From: Nonomuraea sp.
GTDB taxonomy: Bacteria > Actinomycetota > Actinomycetes > Streptosporangiales > Streptosporangiaceae
Reading direction: 5' to 3'
DNA: 11,741 nucleotides
NCBI GenBank assembly: GCA_013362835.1
Contig: JABFVJ010000280.1
Span: 1-11,741, forward strand
Numbering within the stretch: the stretch's first letter is position 1; every line of letters starts with the position of its first letter. The notes under the pieces were generated by a model. It saw only the letters and a program-made list of their open reading frames with translations, had not been told where the DNA came from and did no database searches. Of the stretch, positions 6,434 to 11,741 are shown piece after piece. The position numbers were made by a program, and so were the translations under genes.

Positions 6434-7363
6434 TCACACCCAGCCGGTACGCCGTTTCAGCCACTCCAGCGCGACCACGCCCTGCGCCCGCTGGAACGCC
6501 CTGAGCGTGGGCAGACCGGGCGGATCGGGCTGACGCCCCTGCCGGACGAAGTAGCCGGTCACCGCCGCGAGGACCGCGGTGACCGCCGGGTCGGGATCGC
6601 CGAACAGCTCATGCGGCGCGGGCCCGCCCTGCATGGCGACCGACGGCAACATCATGACGAGGTCGTACCAGGGGGCGCCCAGGCAGGCCCAGGGCCAGTC
6701 GACGAAGTAGACGCGCTCGGGCGTGAGCAGGATGTTGTCGGCGCGCAGGTCGGCGTGGACCAGGGTGTCGCCGGCCGCCGCGTCGGCCCAGCCGGACTCC
6801 AGCCCGGCCAGCTCGCCGAGATGGCGCAGCGCCCAGGGGTCGAGCCCCGTGGTGTCCTCGCCGACGAGCCTGCGCCAGCCCTGGAACGACTCCCCCATCG
6901 CCTCACCGACCGCCTGGGCCTCGATCGGCGACGGGGTGAGCGCGGCCGACATCTTGCCGATGGCCGCGAGCACCCGGTCGAGCTGGTCGCGTCGCCAGGG
7001 CATATCGGGATGGGCGCCCTCGACGTCCTCGAAGACCAGCGCGACCCAGCCGTCCAGCTCGAACCCGGTCAGCAGGGCCGGGGCGGGCACCGACGCGGGC
7101 AGAGCCGCGGCGATCTTGAGCTCGGCGCGGTAGATGGCCACGCTCTGGGGGTTGGGCTCGGGGCCGACGGCCTTGACGAACGCGCGCCGGCCCGCCTCGG
7201 TCCGCACGCGTACGGCGGCGGCCGGGGAGAACCCGCCGGGCTGGGTGACGGCCTCCACGACCGGGCCGCCGAGGAAGCCGGCCACGGCGTCACGCACCCC
7301 TGGGTGCACCTCGGGCCAGGGCACGCGGGCGCCGGTCGCGGGCGGGTTGGTCTCTGCGCTCAT
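6434..7363 (-). CDS. Aminoglycoside-phosphotransferase (APH)-fold kinase, substrate unknown
   Basis: A 309-residue protein with the APH/choline-kinase fold. Visible are the probable ATP-binding lysine in AFVKAVG (K64), the catalytic Brenner-type motif LVHADLRADNILL (H203, D205, N210), and the metal-binding aspartate in YFVDWPWACLGAPWYDLV (D222). The last motif has DWPW where many relatives have DWE or DFE. PWYDLVMML afterwards is the usual continuation. Relatives phosphorylate aminoglycosides, macrolides, homoserine, choline or sugars, so drug resistance must not be assumed. The ATG at 7363 follows a GGAG site 12 bp after the sortase stop, so it is probably cotranscribed with the sortase. Nothing in the sequence links its substrate to surface proteins. 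Confidence 0.88.
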   Translation of the reverse strand: MSAETNPPATGARVPWPEVHPGVRDAVAGFLGGPVVEAVTQPGGFSPAAAVRVRTEAGRRAFVKAVGPEPNPQSVAIYRAELKIAAALPASVPAPALLTGFELDGWVALVFEDVEGAHPDMPWRRDQLDRVLAAIGKMSAALTPSPIEAQAVGEAMGESFQGWRRLVGEDTTGLDPWALRHLGELAGLESGWADAAAGDTLVHADLRADNILLTPERVYFVDWPWACLGAPWYDLVMMLPSVAMQGGPAPHELFGDPDPAVTAVLAAVTGYFVRQGRQPDPPGLPTLRAFQRAQGVVALEWLKRRTGWV

Positions 7364-7375
7364 GGCTCCGGGGGG

Positions 7376-7912
7376 TCAGGCCCGGGAGGCGTAGACGATG
7401 ATGTTGTCGACGTACTCGCCCCGGGCGTAGTCGAACTTGCCGCCGCACGTTACCAGCTTGAGGCCGTCGTCGACGTACACGCGGCGGGCCGGGAAGTGGT
7501 CCTTGGCCACCTGCTCGATCGTGTCGACCTTGAAGGTCACGACCTTGCCGTCGCTGCGTTCCACCTTGACGGTCTCGCCCTTGCGTAACTGCCTGAGCTT
7601 GTAGAACACGGCGGGCGCGGTCTTGGTGTCGACGTGGCCGATGATCACCGAGGCGCCCTTCTCGCCGGGCACCACGCTGCCGGAGAACCACCCGGCCACC
7701 TTCGGCTTCTCGTACGGCGGCAGCTCGACCTCGCCGTCCTTGCTCATGCCGAGCTTCATCAGCGGGGCCTCGACGTCGATCGAGGGGATGTCGATGCTCT
7801 TCGGCACCACGGCGGCGGCCGGCGTCGTGGAGGTCTGCATGCTCTTGCCGAACGCGACCAGCAGCAGGCCCGTGACGGCGCCCGCGAGCACCACCCGTCC
7901 TGGACGTGCCAT
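7376..7912 (-). CDS. Class F sortase
   Basis: A 178-residue protein with an N-terminal membrane anchor (VVLAGAVTGLLLVAF, about residues 7-21) after a basic MARPGR, so the catalytic domain faces outward. The sortase catalytic triad is present: His93 in IIGHVDT, Cys156 in KLVTCGG, and Arg164 in YARGEYVDN. The conserved early strand IDIPSIDVEAPL (residues 40-51) is also there. Sortases cleave a C-terminal sorting signal and join the protein to cell-wall peptidoglycan. Class F enzymes are actinobacterial, and their signals are poorly known. The gene starts 3 bp after the stop of the anchored surface protein, a spacing that strongly suggests they function together. Confidence 0.92.
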   Translation of the reverse strand: MARPGRVVLAGAVTGLLLVAFGKSMQTSTTPAAAVVPKSIDIPSIDVEAPLMKLGMSKDGEVELPPYEKPKVAGWFSGSVVPGEKGASVIIGHVDTKTAPAVFYKLRQLRKGETVKVERSDGKVVTFKVDTIEQVAKDHFPARRVYVDDGLKLVTCGGKFDYARGEYVDNIIVYASRA

Positions 7913-7915
7913 CGG

Positions 7916-8596
7916 TTACGCTCTGCTGCGCCGCTTGATCGCGAGGCCCGCGCCCACGATCAGCGCCAGGGCGATCAACGCGCCGGCGGGACCCAGCGGG
8001 ATCGAGGACTCGTCGTCCATCTCCTTGCCGAACATGCCGCCGCCGCCGGCCTTGGGCGCCTTGGTCGGCACGCCGGTGGGGTCGGCCTCGGCCTTCGCCA
8101 CCCTGAGCGTGGCCTTGCCGACGTCGTTGGTGCCGTCGCACTTGACGTCGACGGTGTAGGAGCCGCGCTTGACCGTGCCGGAGACCGTGGCCTCGCCGCG
8201 TACCCAGGGCGAGCCGTTGGCCGGGGTGGTGGCCGCGGCCGGGGTCGCCGACGCGGCCGGCACGGGGTTCAGGGGCACGCCGTTGATGAACGCCCGCGAG
8301 GTCGCGGTGCCGGTGTGGGCCGGGCCGCCGGACGGCAGCGGGCAGTTGGCGAGGATCCACACCTTGGACGTCTCACCCGCGGTGACCTTGTCGGGGTTGA
8401 GCTGCACGGCGATGTCGGGCCGCTTGGTCGTGGGGGTGGCGGTCGCCGTGGTGGTGGTCGTGGCGGTCGTGGTGGCGGTGGTGGACGCCGTGGCTGTGGG
8501 TGTCTCCGTCGGTGTGCTCTCGGCCGAGGCCGCACAGCCGGTCAGACCGACCATGACGATGGCACCCGCGTACGCGACTCGCCTGACCCTGAGCAC
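7916..8596 (-). CDS. Thr-rich lipoprotein-like surface protein with C-terminal membrane anchor, putative sortase partner
   Basis: With the GTG at 8596 the product is 226 residues. An n-region MLRVRR and hydrophobic AYAGAIVMVG lead to the lipobox LTGC (C21). Residues 22-60 are a Ser/Thr/Ala/Pro linker, almost pure Thr and Ala at 37-55. Residues 61-168 look like a beta-sandwich with two cysteines (C85, C153) that could pair, containing an internal Ala/Pro loop around 112-128. GGGGMFGKEMDDESSIP leads into a hydrophobic segment (about 202-220) and the tail KRRSRA. That is sorting-signal architecture, but no LPxTG or LAxTG is present, only IPLGPAG. The frame is open to an ATG at 8701, but the candidate promoter lies right there and would make that start too early. 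GTG or TTG at about 8635-8638 are alternatives. Function unknown; a substrate or partner of the adjacent sortase is inferred. Confidence 0.75.
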   Translation of the reverse strand: MLRVRRVAYAGAIVMVGLTGCAASAESTPTETPTATASTTATTTATTTTTATATPTTKRPDIAVQLNPDKVTAGETSKVWILANCPLPSGGPAHTGTATSRAFINGVPLNPVPAASATPAAATTPANGSPWVRGEATVSGTVKRGSYTVDVKCDGTNDVGKATLRVAKAEADPTGVPTKAPKAGGGGMFGKEMDDESSIPLGPAGALIALALIVGAGLAIKRRSRA

Positions 8597-8628
8597 CGCC
8601 GCACCCCACTTTGCCGTCCTGCACCCAG

Positions 8629-8649
8629 CATCCACCAAAAATGTGGATG
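8629..8649 (-). promoter_or_regulatory. Leader hairpin upstream of the surface-protein start
   Basis: CATCCAC (8629-8635) and GTGGATG (8643-8649) are perfectly complementary around a 7-nt A/T-rich loop. In the minus-strand transcript the stem begins 3 bases after AGGAGGGG (8660-8653), a strong Shine-Dalgarno-like sequence that has no well-spaced ATG or GTG in frame. The stem could influence ribosome access or mRNA stability. It is not a rho-independent terminator because no U-tract follows. Confidence 0.45.
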
Positions 8650-8664
8650 TCGCCCCTCCTGATA

Positions 8665-8679
8665 CCCAGAAATTCTGGG
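8665..8679. promoter_or_regulatory. Perfect 15-bp palindrome, candidate operator of the sortase block
   Basis: CCCAGAAATTCTGGG has two 7-bp arms (CCCAGAA / TTCTGGG) around one central base. It lies 23-37 bases downstream of the candidate -10 of the surface-protein promoter, where a repressor could block initiation or elongation. No regulator gene in the window is an evident partner. Confidence 0.45.
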
Positions 8680-8701
8680 CGAATCCCTGACCAACGATCA
8701 T

Positions 8702-8729
8702 GATTTATGTCTTCGGCCAGGTACGTCAA
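8702..8729 (-). promoter_or_regulatory. Candidate promoter of the surface protein-sortase-kinase block
   Basis: On the minus strand TTGACG (8729-8724) and TAAATC (8707-8702) are separated by 16 bases. The -35 differs from consensus at one position and the -10 fits TANNN with C in the last position. Transcription would start near 8695, giving a leader of about 100 nt before the GTG at 8596. It lies in the 60-bp gap after tsaE, where no clear terminator stem was found. Confidence 0.5.
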
Positions 8730-8762
8730 GGGTGCCAGCTTGGGCCGGAAATGGCGGAGGTT

Positions 8763-9221
8763 TTAGCCTTCTGCCGGATCAGACGGCGTGTCGGCCCATC
8801 GCGGGCCCACCCCGCGCAGCGTGACCAGGCGGGCGTCGTCGCCGGTCTCGCGGTCGATGTGGATCTCCAGGCGGTCTTCGGCCAGCCCCTCGACCAGGCC
8901 CTCGCCCCACTCGACCACGGTCACCGACTCCTCCAGCGAGGCGTCGAGGTCGAGGTCGTCGACCTCCAGGTCGCCGCCGAGGCGGTAGGCGTCGGCGTGG
9001 ACCAGGGCCGGGCCACCGCACAGCGACGGGTGGACCCTGGAGATCACGAAGGTGGGCGAGGTGATCGGCCCGCGTACTTTGAGGCCTTCGGCGATGCCCT
9101 GCACCAGCGTGGTCTTGCCGGCGCCGAGCGGCCCCGACAGCACGATCAGGTCTCCGGGACGCAGGTGGGCGGCCAGGCGCGTGCCGTAGGCGCGCATGTC
9201 CTCCGCTGTCGCCAGTCGCAC
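8763..9221 (-). CDS. tsaE: tRNA threonylcarbamoyladenosine biosynthesis ATPase TsaE
   Basis: A 152-residue P-loop ATPase, the usual TsaE size. It drives turnover of the TsaB-TsaD complex in t6A37 synthesis. Walker A is SGPLGAGKTTLVQG (residues 29-42, K36). TSPTFVI (54-60) is the switch I segment, HADAYRL (75-81) is a hallmark of the family, and VVEWGEGL (102-109) carries the Walker B-like acid E104. The GTG at 9221 overlaps the hydrolase TAG by one base (TAGTG), with GGAG 5 bases upstream. The same frame is open further upstream inside the hydrolase gene, but that part reads as low-complexity Arg/Gly sequence and is not coding. The gene sits 2.4 kb from tsaB, separated by the sortase block. 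Confidence 0.95.
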   Translation of the reverse strand: MRLATAEDMRAYGTRLAAHLRPGDLIVLSGPLGAGKTTLVQGIAEGLKVRGPITSPTFVISRVHPSLCGGPALVHADAYRLGGDLEVDDLDLDASLEESVTVVEWGEGLVEGLAEDRLEIHIDRETGDDARLVTLRGVGPRWADTPSDPAEG

Positions 9222-10351
9222 TACAACTCCACTCGCTTGATCAGGTCGCGCAGCGCGTCGTTGACCATCCCCGGTCGCTCCAGCTGGATCAGGTGGGAGG
9301 TGTCGGGGACCTCGGTGAGCTGCGCGTCGGACAGCGCGGCCGCGATGGCCCTGCTGTGGTCGGGCGGGGTCAGCCAGTCGCGGTCGCCGTAGACGATGGC
9401 CGTCGGCACCCGGTCGAGCACGTGCAGCGCCGAGAGCTTGTCGTGGTTCATCAGCGCCGGGTAGAAGGCGGCGAACACCTCGGTCGGCGTCTGCCTGATC
9501 ATCGACTCGGCGAAGTCGACCACGGTCGGGCTGACGTTCCTGGAATCGCCGAAGCCCATGTAGCGGGTGATCAGGAAGGCGATGTCGCTGCCCGCGTTGC
9601 GGGTCCTGTCGACCAGGTCGCCCTTCTTGCCGAGCAGCGAGACCGTGCCGGGCGCGATCTTGTGCACGGCCTTCGACACCATCGCCGGCAGCCCCAGCGT
9701 CAGCTCGGCCAGCTTGCCCGCCGAGGTCGCGATGAGCGCCACCGCGCGGATCTTCTCGCCGAACAGGTCGGGGTGGCGGTCGGCCAGCGCCATGATCGTC
9801 ATGCCGCCCATGGAGTGGCCGACCAGCACGCACGGGCCGGGCACGAACTCCTCGATCACCTCGGCGAGGTCTTCCGCCAGCCGGTCGATCGTGCTGTCGT
9901 CGGCGGTGCCGCGCTGCGAGCGGCCGTGGGAACGGATGTCCCACAACACCAGCCGATAGTTCTCACGCAGGTCTTTGCGCTGGTAGTGCCACGATTCGAG
10001 GTTGAGGCAGTAGCCGTGGCACATCACGATCGTGAGCGGCGCGCTGTGCTCATGGTCGCGACCGCTTCGGGGCTCGTTGGCATCGTTGCTCTCGCTCTCT
10101 CCCCCCGAGCTCCTTCGCTCCTCAGGACCGTCGATCTCCACGTGCAGGGCCACGCCGTCGGAGGTGACGAGCGTGCGCTCCCTGCCGCGCAGCTCGCCGA
10201 ACGGCTCGCTGGCCTCCTCGTCGTGCCGCAGCCTGATCCGGCCGACCGCGTAGCGCTTGGCCAGCGCCGCCGCCGCGACACCGGCCGACGCCGCTCCGAC
10301 GATCGCGCCGGCGATCCCGACCCTGCGCCGCCGTGTTGTCGTCGTCGTCAT
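9221..10351 (-). CDS. Membrane-anchored alpha/beta hydrolase
   Basis: A 376-residue alpha/beta hydrolase. The N-terminus MTTTTTRRRR is followed by a hydrophobic Ala/Gly segment (about residues 11-30), a likely signal anchor; the arginine cluster could also be Tat-like. The oxyanion-hole motif is CHGYCLN (111-117), the nucleophile elbow GHSMGG (S180), the acid lies in YGDRDWLTP (D325 or D323), and the base is H353 in DTSHLIQLE. The substrate is unknown, and lipase or esterase names would be guesses. Residues 77-104 form a charged low-complexity insert between the first beta strands. The ATG at 10351 lies 19 bp after the alr stop, and the stop overlaps tsaE by one base, so it belongs to the alr-tsaE transcription unit as in other actinobacteria. 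Confidence 0.9.
   Translation of the reverse strand: MTTTTTRRRRVGIAGAIVGAASAGVAAAALAKRYAVGRIRLRHDEEASEPFGELRGRERTLVTSDGVALHVEIDGPEERRSSGGESESNDANEPRSGRDHEHSAPLTIVMCHGYCLNLESWHYQRKDLRENYRLVLWDIRSHGRSQRGTADDSTIDRLAEDLAEVIEEFVPGPCVLVGHSMGGMTIMALADRHPDLFGEKIRAVALIATSAGKLAELTLGLPAMVSKAVHKIAPGTVSLLGKKGDLVDRTRNAGSDIAFLITRYMGFGDSRNVSPTVVDFAESMIRQTPTEVFAAFYPALMNHDKLSALHVLDRVPTAIVYGDRDWLTPPDHSRAIAAALSDAQLTEVPDTSHLIQLERPGMVNDALRDLIKRVEL
10040..10123 (-). other. In-frame charged low-complexity insert in the hydrolase gene
   Basis: This segment codes for residues 77-104, a run of Glu, Arg, Ser, Gly, Asp, Asn and His between VALHVEIDGP and PLTIVMCHGY, which are normally close together in this fold. Its codons include CGA, GGA, AGG, GAT, CAT and GGT, unlike the strongly G/C-ending codons around it. 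The length is a multiple of three and the fold motifs on both sides are intact. It may be a surface loop or a captured repeat element. Confidence 0.45.
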
Positions 10352-10370
10352 GTCCCCGATCCTTCTCCGC

Positions 10371-11519
10371 TCATGGCCGCCCCGGAGTGCCGCCGGTCAC
10401 ATGCTGGTGAACCCTGGGCACCCGGGAACCGATCCTGGTCACGATCTCATGCGTGATCGTGCCGAGGGTATCCGCCCACTCCTGAACGGTCGGCTCGCCC
10501 CCGTCGCCCGGCCCGAACAGCACGACCTCGTCGCCCGCCGACAGCGGGTCGTCGCCCATGTCGATCATGAACTGGTCCATGCACACCCGGCCCGCGACCT
10601 TCCGGCGGCGCCCGCCCGCCAGCACCTCGGCCCTTCCCGTGGCGTGCCGGAGTATGCCGTCGGCGTAGCCGAGCGGGACCAGGCCGAGCGTGGTCTCCTT
10701 GCCCGTGACGTAGAGGTGGCCGTAGGAGACGCCCGACTCCTCGGGGACGCGCTTGGCGAGCGCGATGCGGGCGGTCAGCGTCATGGCCGGGCGCAGGCCG
10801 AAGTCGCCCAGCTCGGGGATGGGGCTCAGGCCGTACATGGCGATGCCGGGCCTGACCAGGTCGAAGCGGGCGGCGGGCAGGGTCATGACGGCGGCCGAGT
10901 TGGACATGTGCCTGATCACCTCGGACCCGGCGGCGCCCGCCTGCTCGGCCTGCTTGAGCGCGCTCTCGTACGCCTCCAGCTGGTGGCCCACCGAGGGATG
11001 GCCGGGGAGGTCGGCGCAGGCGAAGTGGGACCACAGCCCGGCGATCTCGACGGCGCCCTCGGCCCGCAGCTCCAGAGCCTTGGACAGCAGGCCCGGCCAC
11101 GCGGCGAGCGGCGCGCCGCCCCTGCTCATGCCGGTGTCGGCCTCCAGGTGCACCCGCGCGGTGCGGCCCGTACGGCGCGCGGCGCCCGCGATCTCGGCGA
11201 GCAGCCCCTCGTCGGCGGCCGACAGCTCGACGCCCTCCTCGATCGCCCGGTCGATCGGCTCGCCCGGGGTGATCAGCCACGCCAGGACGGGCGCGGTGAC
11301 CCCGGCCTCGCGCAGCGCCAGCGCCTCCCTGACGAACGCCGTGCCGAGCCTGCTCGCGCCGCCTTCCAGAGCGGCCACGGAGGCTGGCACGAGACCGTGG
11401 CCGTAGGCGTCGGCCTTGACGGCCCCCATCAGCTCGGCGCCGCCCGCCCGCTCCTTGAGCAGGGCCACGTTACGCCTGATCGCGGCCAGATCGACCCGCG
11501 CCTCCGCGGGGGTGGCCAT
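10371..11519 (-). CDS. alr: Alanine racemase
   Basis: With the ATG at 11519 the product is 382 residues, the usual length for this PLP enzyme, which interconverts L- and D-alanine for peptidoglycan. The PLP lysine is K35 in AVKADAYGHG, and the second catalytic residue is Tyr266 in VSYGHLYV. Further signatures are HLEADTGMSRGG (124-135), HMSNSAA (204-210), RPGIAMYG (223-230), LGYADG (283-288) and VCMDQFMIDMGD (312-323). The frame is open to a GTG at 11552, but MATPAEARVDLAAIRRNV aligns naturally with family N-termini. GGAAGG lies 12 bases upstream of the chosen ATG, so an earlier start at 11531 or 11552 remains possible. Together with nnr upstream and the hydrolase and tsaE downstream it forms a common actinobacterial operon. 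Confidence 0.96.
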   Translation of the reverse strand: MATPAEARVDLAAIRRNVALLKERAGGAELMGAVKADAYGHGLVPASVAALEGGASRLGTAFVREALALREAGVTAPVLAWLITPGEPIDRAIEEGVELSAADEGLLAEIAGAARRTGRTARVHLEADTGMSRGGAPLAAWPGLLSKALELRAEGAVEIAGLWSHFACADLPGHPSVGHQLEAYESALKQAEQAGAAGSEVIRHMSNSAAVMTLPAARFDLVRPGIAMYGLSPIPELGDFGLRPAMTLTARIALAKRVPEESGVSYGHLYVTGKETTLGLVPLGYADGILRHATGRAEVLAGGRRRKVAGRVCMDQFMIDMGDDPLSAGDEVVLFGPGDGGEPTVQEWADTLGTITHEIVTRIGSRVPRVHQHVTGGTPGRP

Positions 11520-11567
11520 CGAGGAGTACATCCTTCCAGTGTGGCAGCTCACGCACGTGGTCGAGCG

Positions 11568-11741
11568 CTATTTCCGCCGCTCAGAGTCGGGTTCGCCCCG
11601 AATCGCGCGGATCGCCGACGGAACGGCCGTCGCCACGTCGGCGGAGGTGAGCGGGGCGCCCCGGGCGGCCAGCCGTCCGGCGAGACCGTGGACGTACGCG
11701 GCCACCGAGCCCGCGTCGTAACAGCTCAGCCCCTGGGCCAG
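11568..11741 (-). CDS. nnr: C-terminal end of bifunctional NAD(P)H-hydrate dehydratase/epimerase (Nnr)
   Basis: The last 57 codons of a minus-strand gene whose start lies beyond the window. It reads LAQGLSCYDAGSVAAYVHGL followed by AGRLAARGAPLTSADVATAV and ends ERRK. The pattern of a Gly-rich helix, then D-A-G-S-V-A-A-Y-V-H-G and A-D-V-A-x-A-V-P-x-A-I-R, matches the end of the ADP-dependent dehydratase domain, a ribokinase-like fold. That domain repairs hydrated NADH and NADPH. The position directly before alr is the usual one in actinobacteria. Whether the epimerase domain is fused cannot be seen here. Confidence 0.85.
   Translation of the reverse strand: MAQGLSCYDAGSVAAYVHGLAGRLAARGAPLTSADVATAVPSAIRAIRGEPDSERRK

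Noticed and set aside
6434..7363. Antibiotic resistance call for the APH-fold kinase
   Set aside because: The fold covers many non-resistance kinases, the metal motif is DWPW and no aminoglycoside-specific signature can be recognised.
8400..8530. Simple repeat of GGTGGT/GTCGTG type as a possible CRISPR or mobile repeat
   Set aside because: It is the codon pattern of the Thr/Ala-rich linker of the surface protein, with no spacers and no element ends.
8597..8701. ATG at 8701 as start of the surface protein
   Set aside because: It lies directly next to the candidate -10 and would precede the transcription start. It also adds 35 residues before an otherwise well-formed lipoprotein signal peptide. 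It cannot be fully excluded without transcript data.
9222..9944. N-terminal extension of the tsaE frame inside the hydrolase gene
   Set aside because: The extension reads as Arg/Gly/Asp-rich antisense-type sequence; family length, GGAG spacing and the TAGTG junction all support the GTG at 9221.
2441..10120. Shared 12-mer GAGCGAAGGAGC at 2441-2452 (+) and 10120-10109 (-)
   Set aside because: A 12-base match is expected by chance several times among all pairs in a GC-rich window of this size, and one copy serves as a ribosome binding site. It is not evidence of a dispersed repeat.

Overview
The window is high-GC bacterial chromosome with strong G/C at third codon positions, many GTG starts and an actinobacterial housekeeping gene order (nnr, alr, alpha/beta hydrolase, tsaE, tsaB, rimI, tsaD). 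A class F sortase and a THUMP-like methyltransferase also fit an actinomycete. Streptosporangiales (Nonomuraea or Streptosporangium type) is my best guess, but it is an inference from gene content and not a measurement. No rRNA, tRNA, CRISPR array, transposase or phage gene is visible.

Left part (1-4255). A partial SDR/NmrA-type NAD(P)-binding gene on the minus strand diverges from a plus-strand marR regulator. The 101-bp gap between them holds three copies of an AACATTTC-centred motif, one of them a good 17-bp inverted repeat. This looks like a classical autoregulated divergent promoter. The marR gene is followed 6 bp later by a THUMP-like class I methyltransferase. After a gene-free gap of about 195 bp comes a 598-residue, almost purely coiled-coil protein. 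Its repeat changes from nine 11-residue units to fifteen 7-residue units.

Centre. A perfect 12-bp stem with a 4-nt loop (4265-4292) separates this plus-strand gene from the convergent minus-strand cluster and should terminate transcription from both sides.

Right part (4295-11741, all minus strand, transcribed right to left): the end of nnr (NAD(P)HX repair), alr (D-alanine for cell wall), a membrane-anchored alpha/beta hydrolase, tsaE, then a three-gene block (a Thr-rich lipoprotein-like surface protein with a C-terminal membrane anchor, a class F sortase, and an aminoglycoside-phosphotransferase-fold kinase), then tsaB, rimI and tsaD. TsaB, TsaD and TsaE together make the t6A37 modification of ANN-decoding tRNAs, and RimI acetylates ribosomal protein S18. 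The three-gene block interrupts the t6A set. It appears to have its own promoter, a perfect palindrome and a leader hairpin upstream, and tsaB has a candidate promoter of its own with a possible leaderless start.

Most of the window is ordinary conserved housekeeping. The points most worth a second look are the hendecad-to-heptad coiled-coil protein, the sortase block with its doubly anchored protein and candidate control region, the MarR operator cluster, and a charged in-frame insert in the hydrolase.
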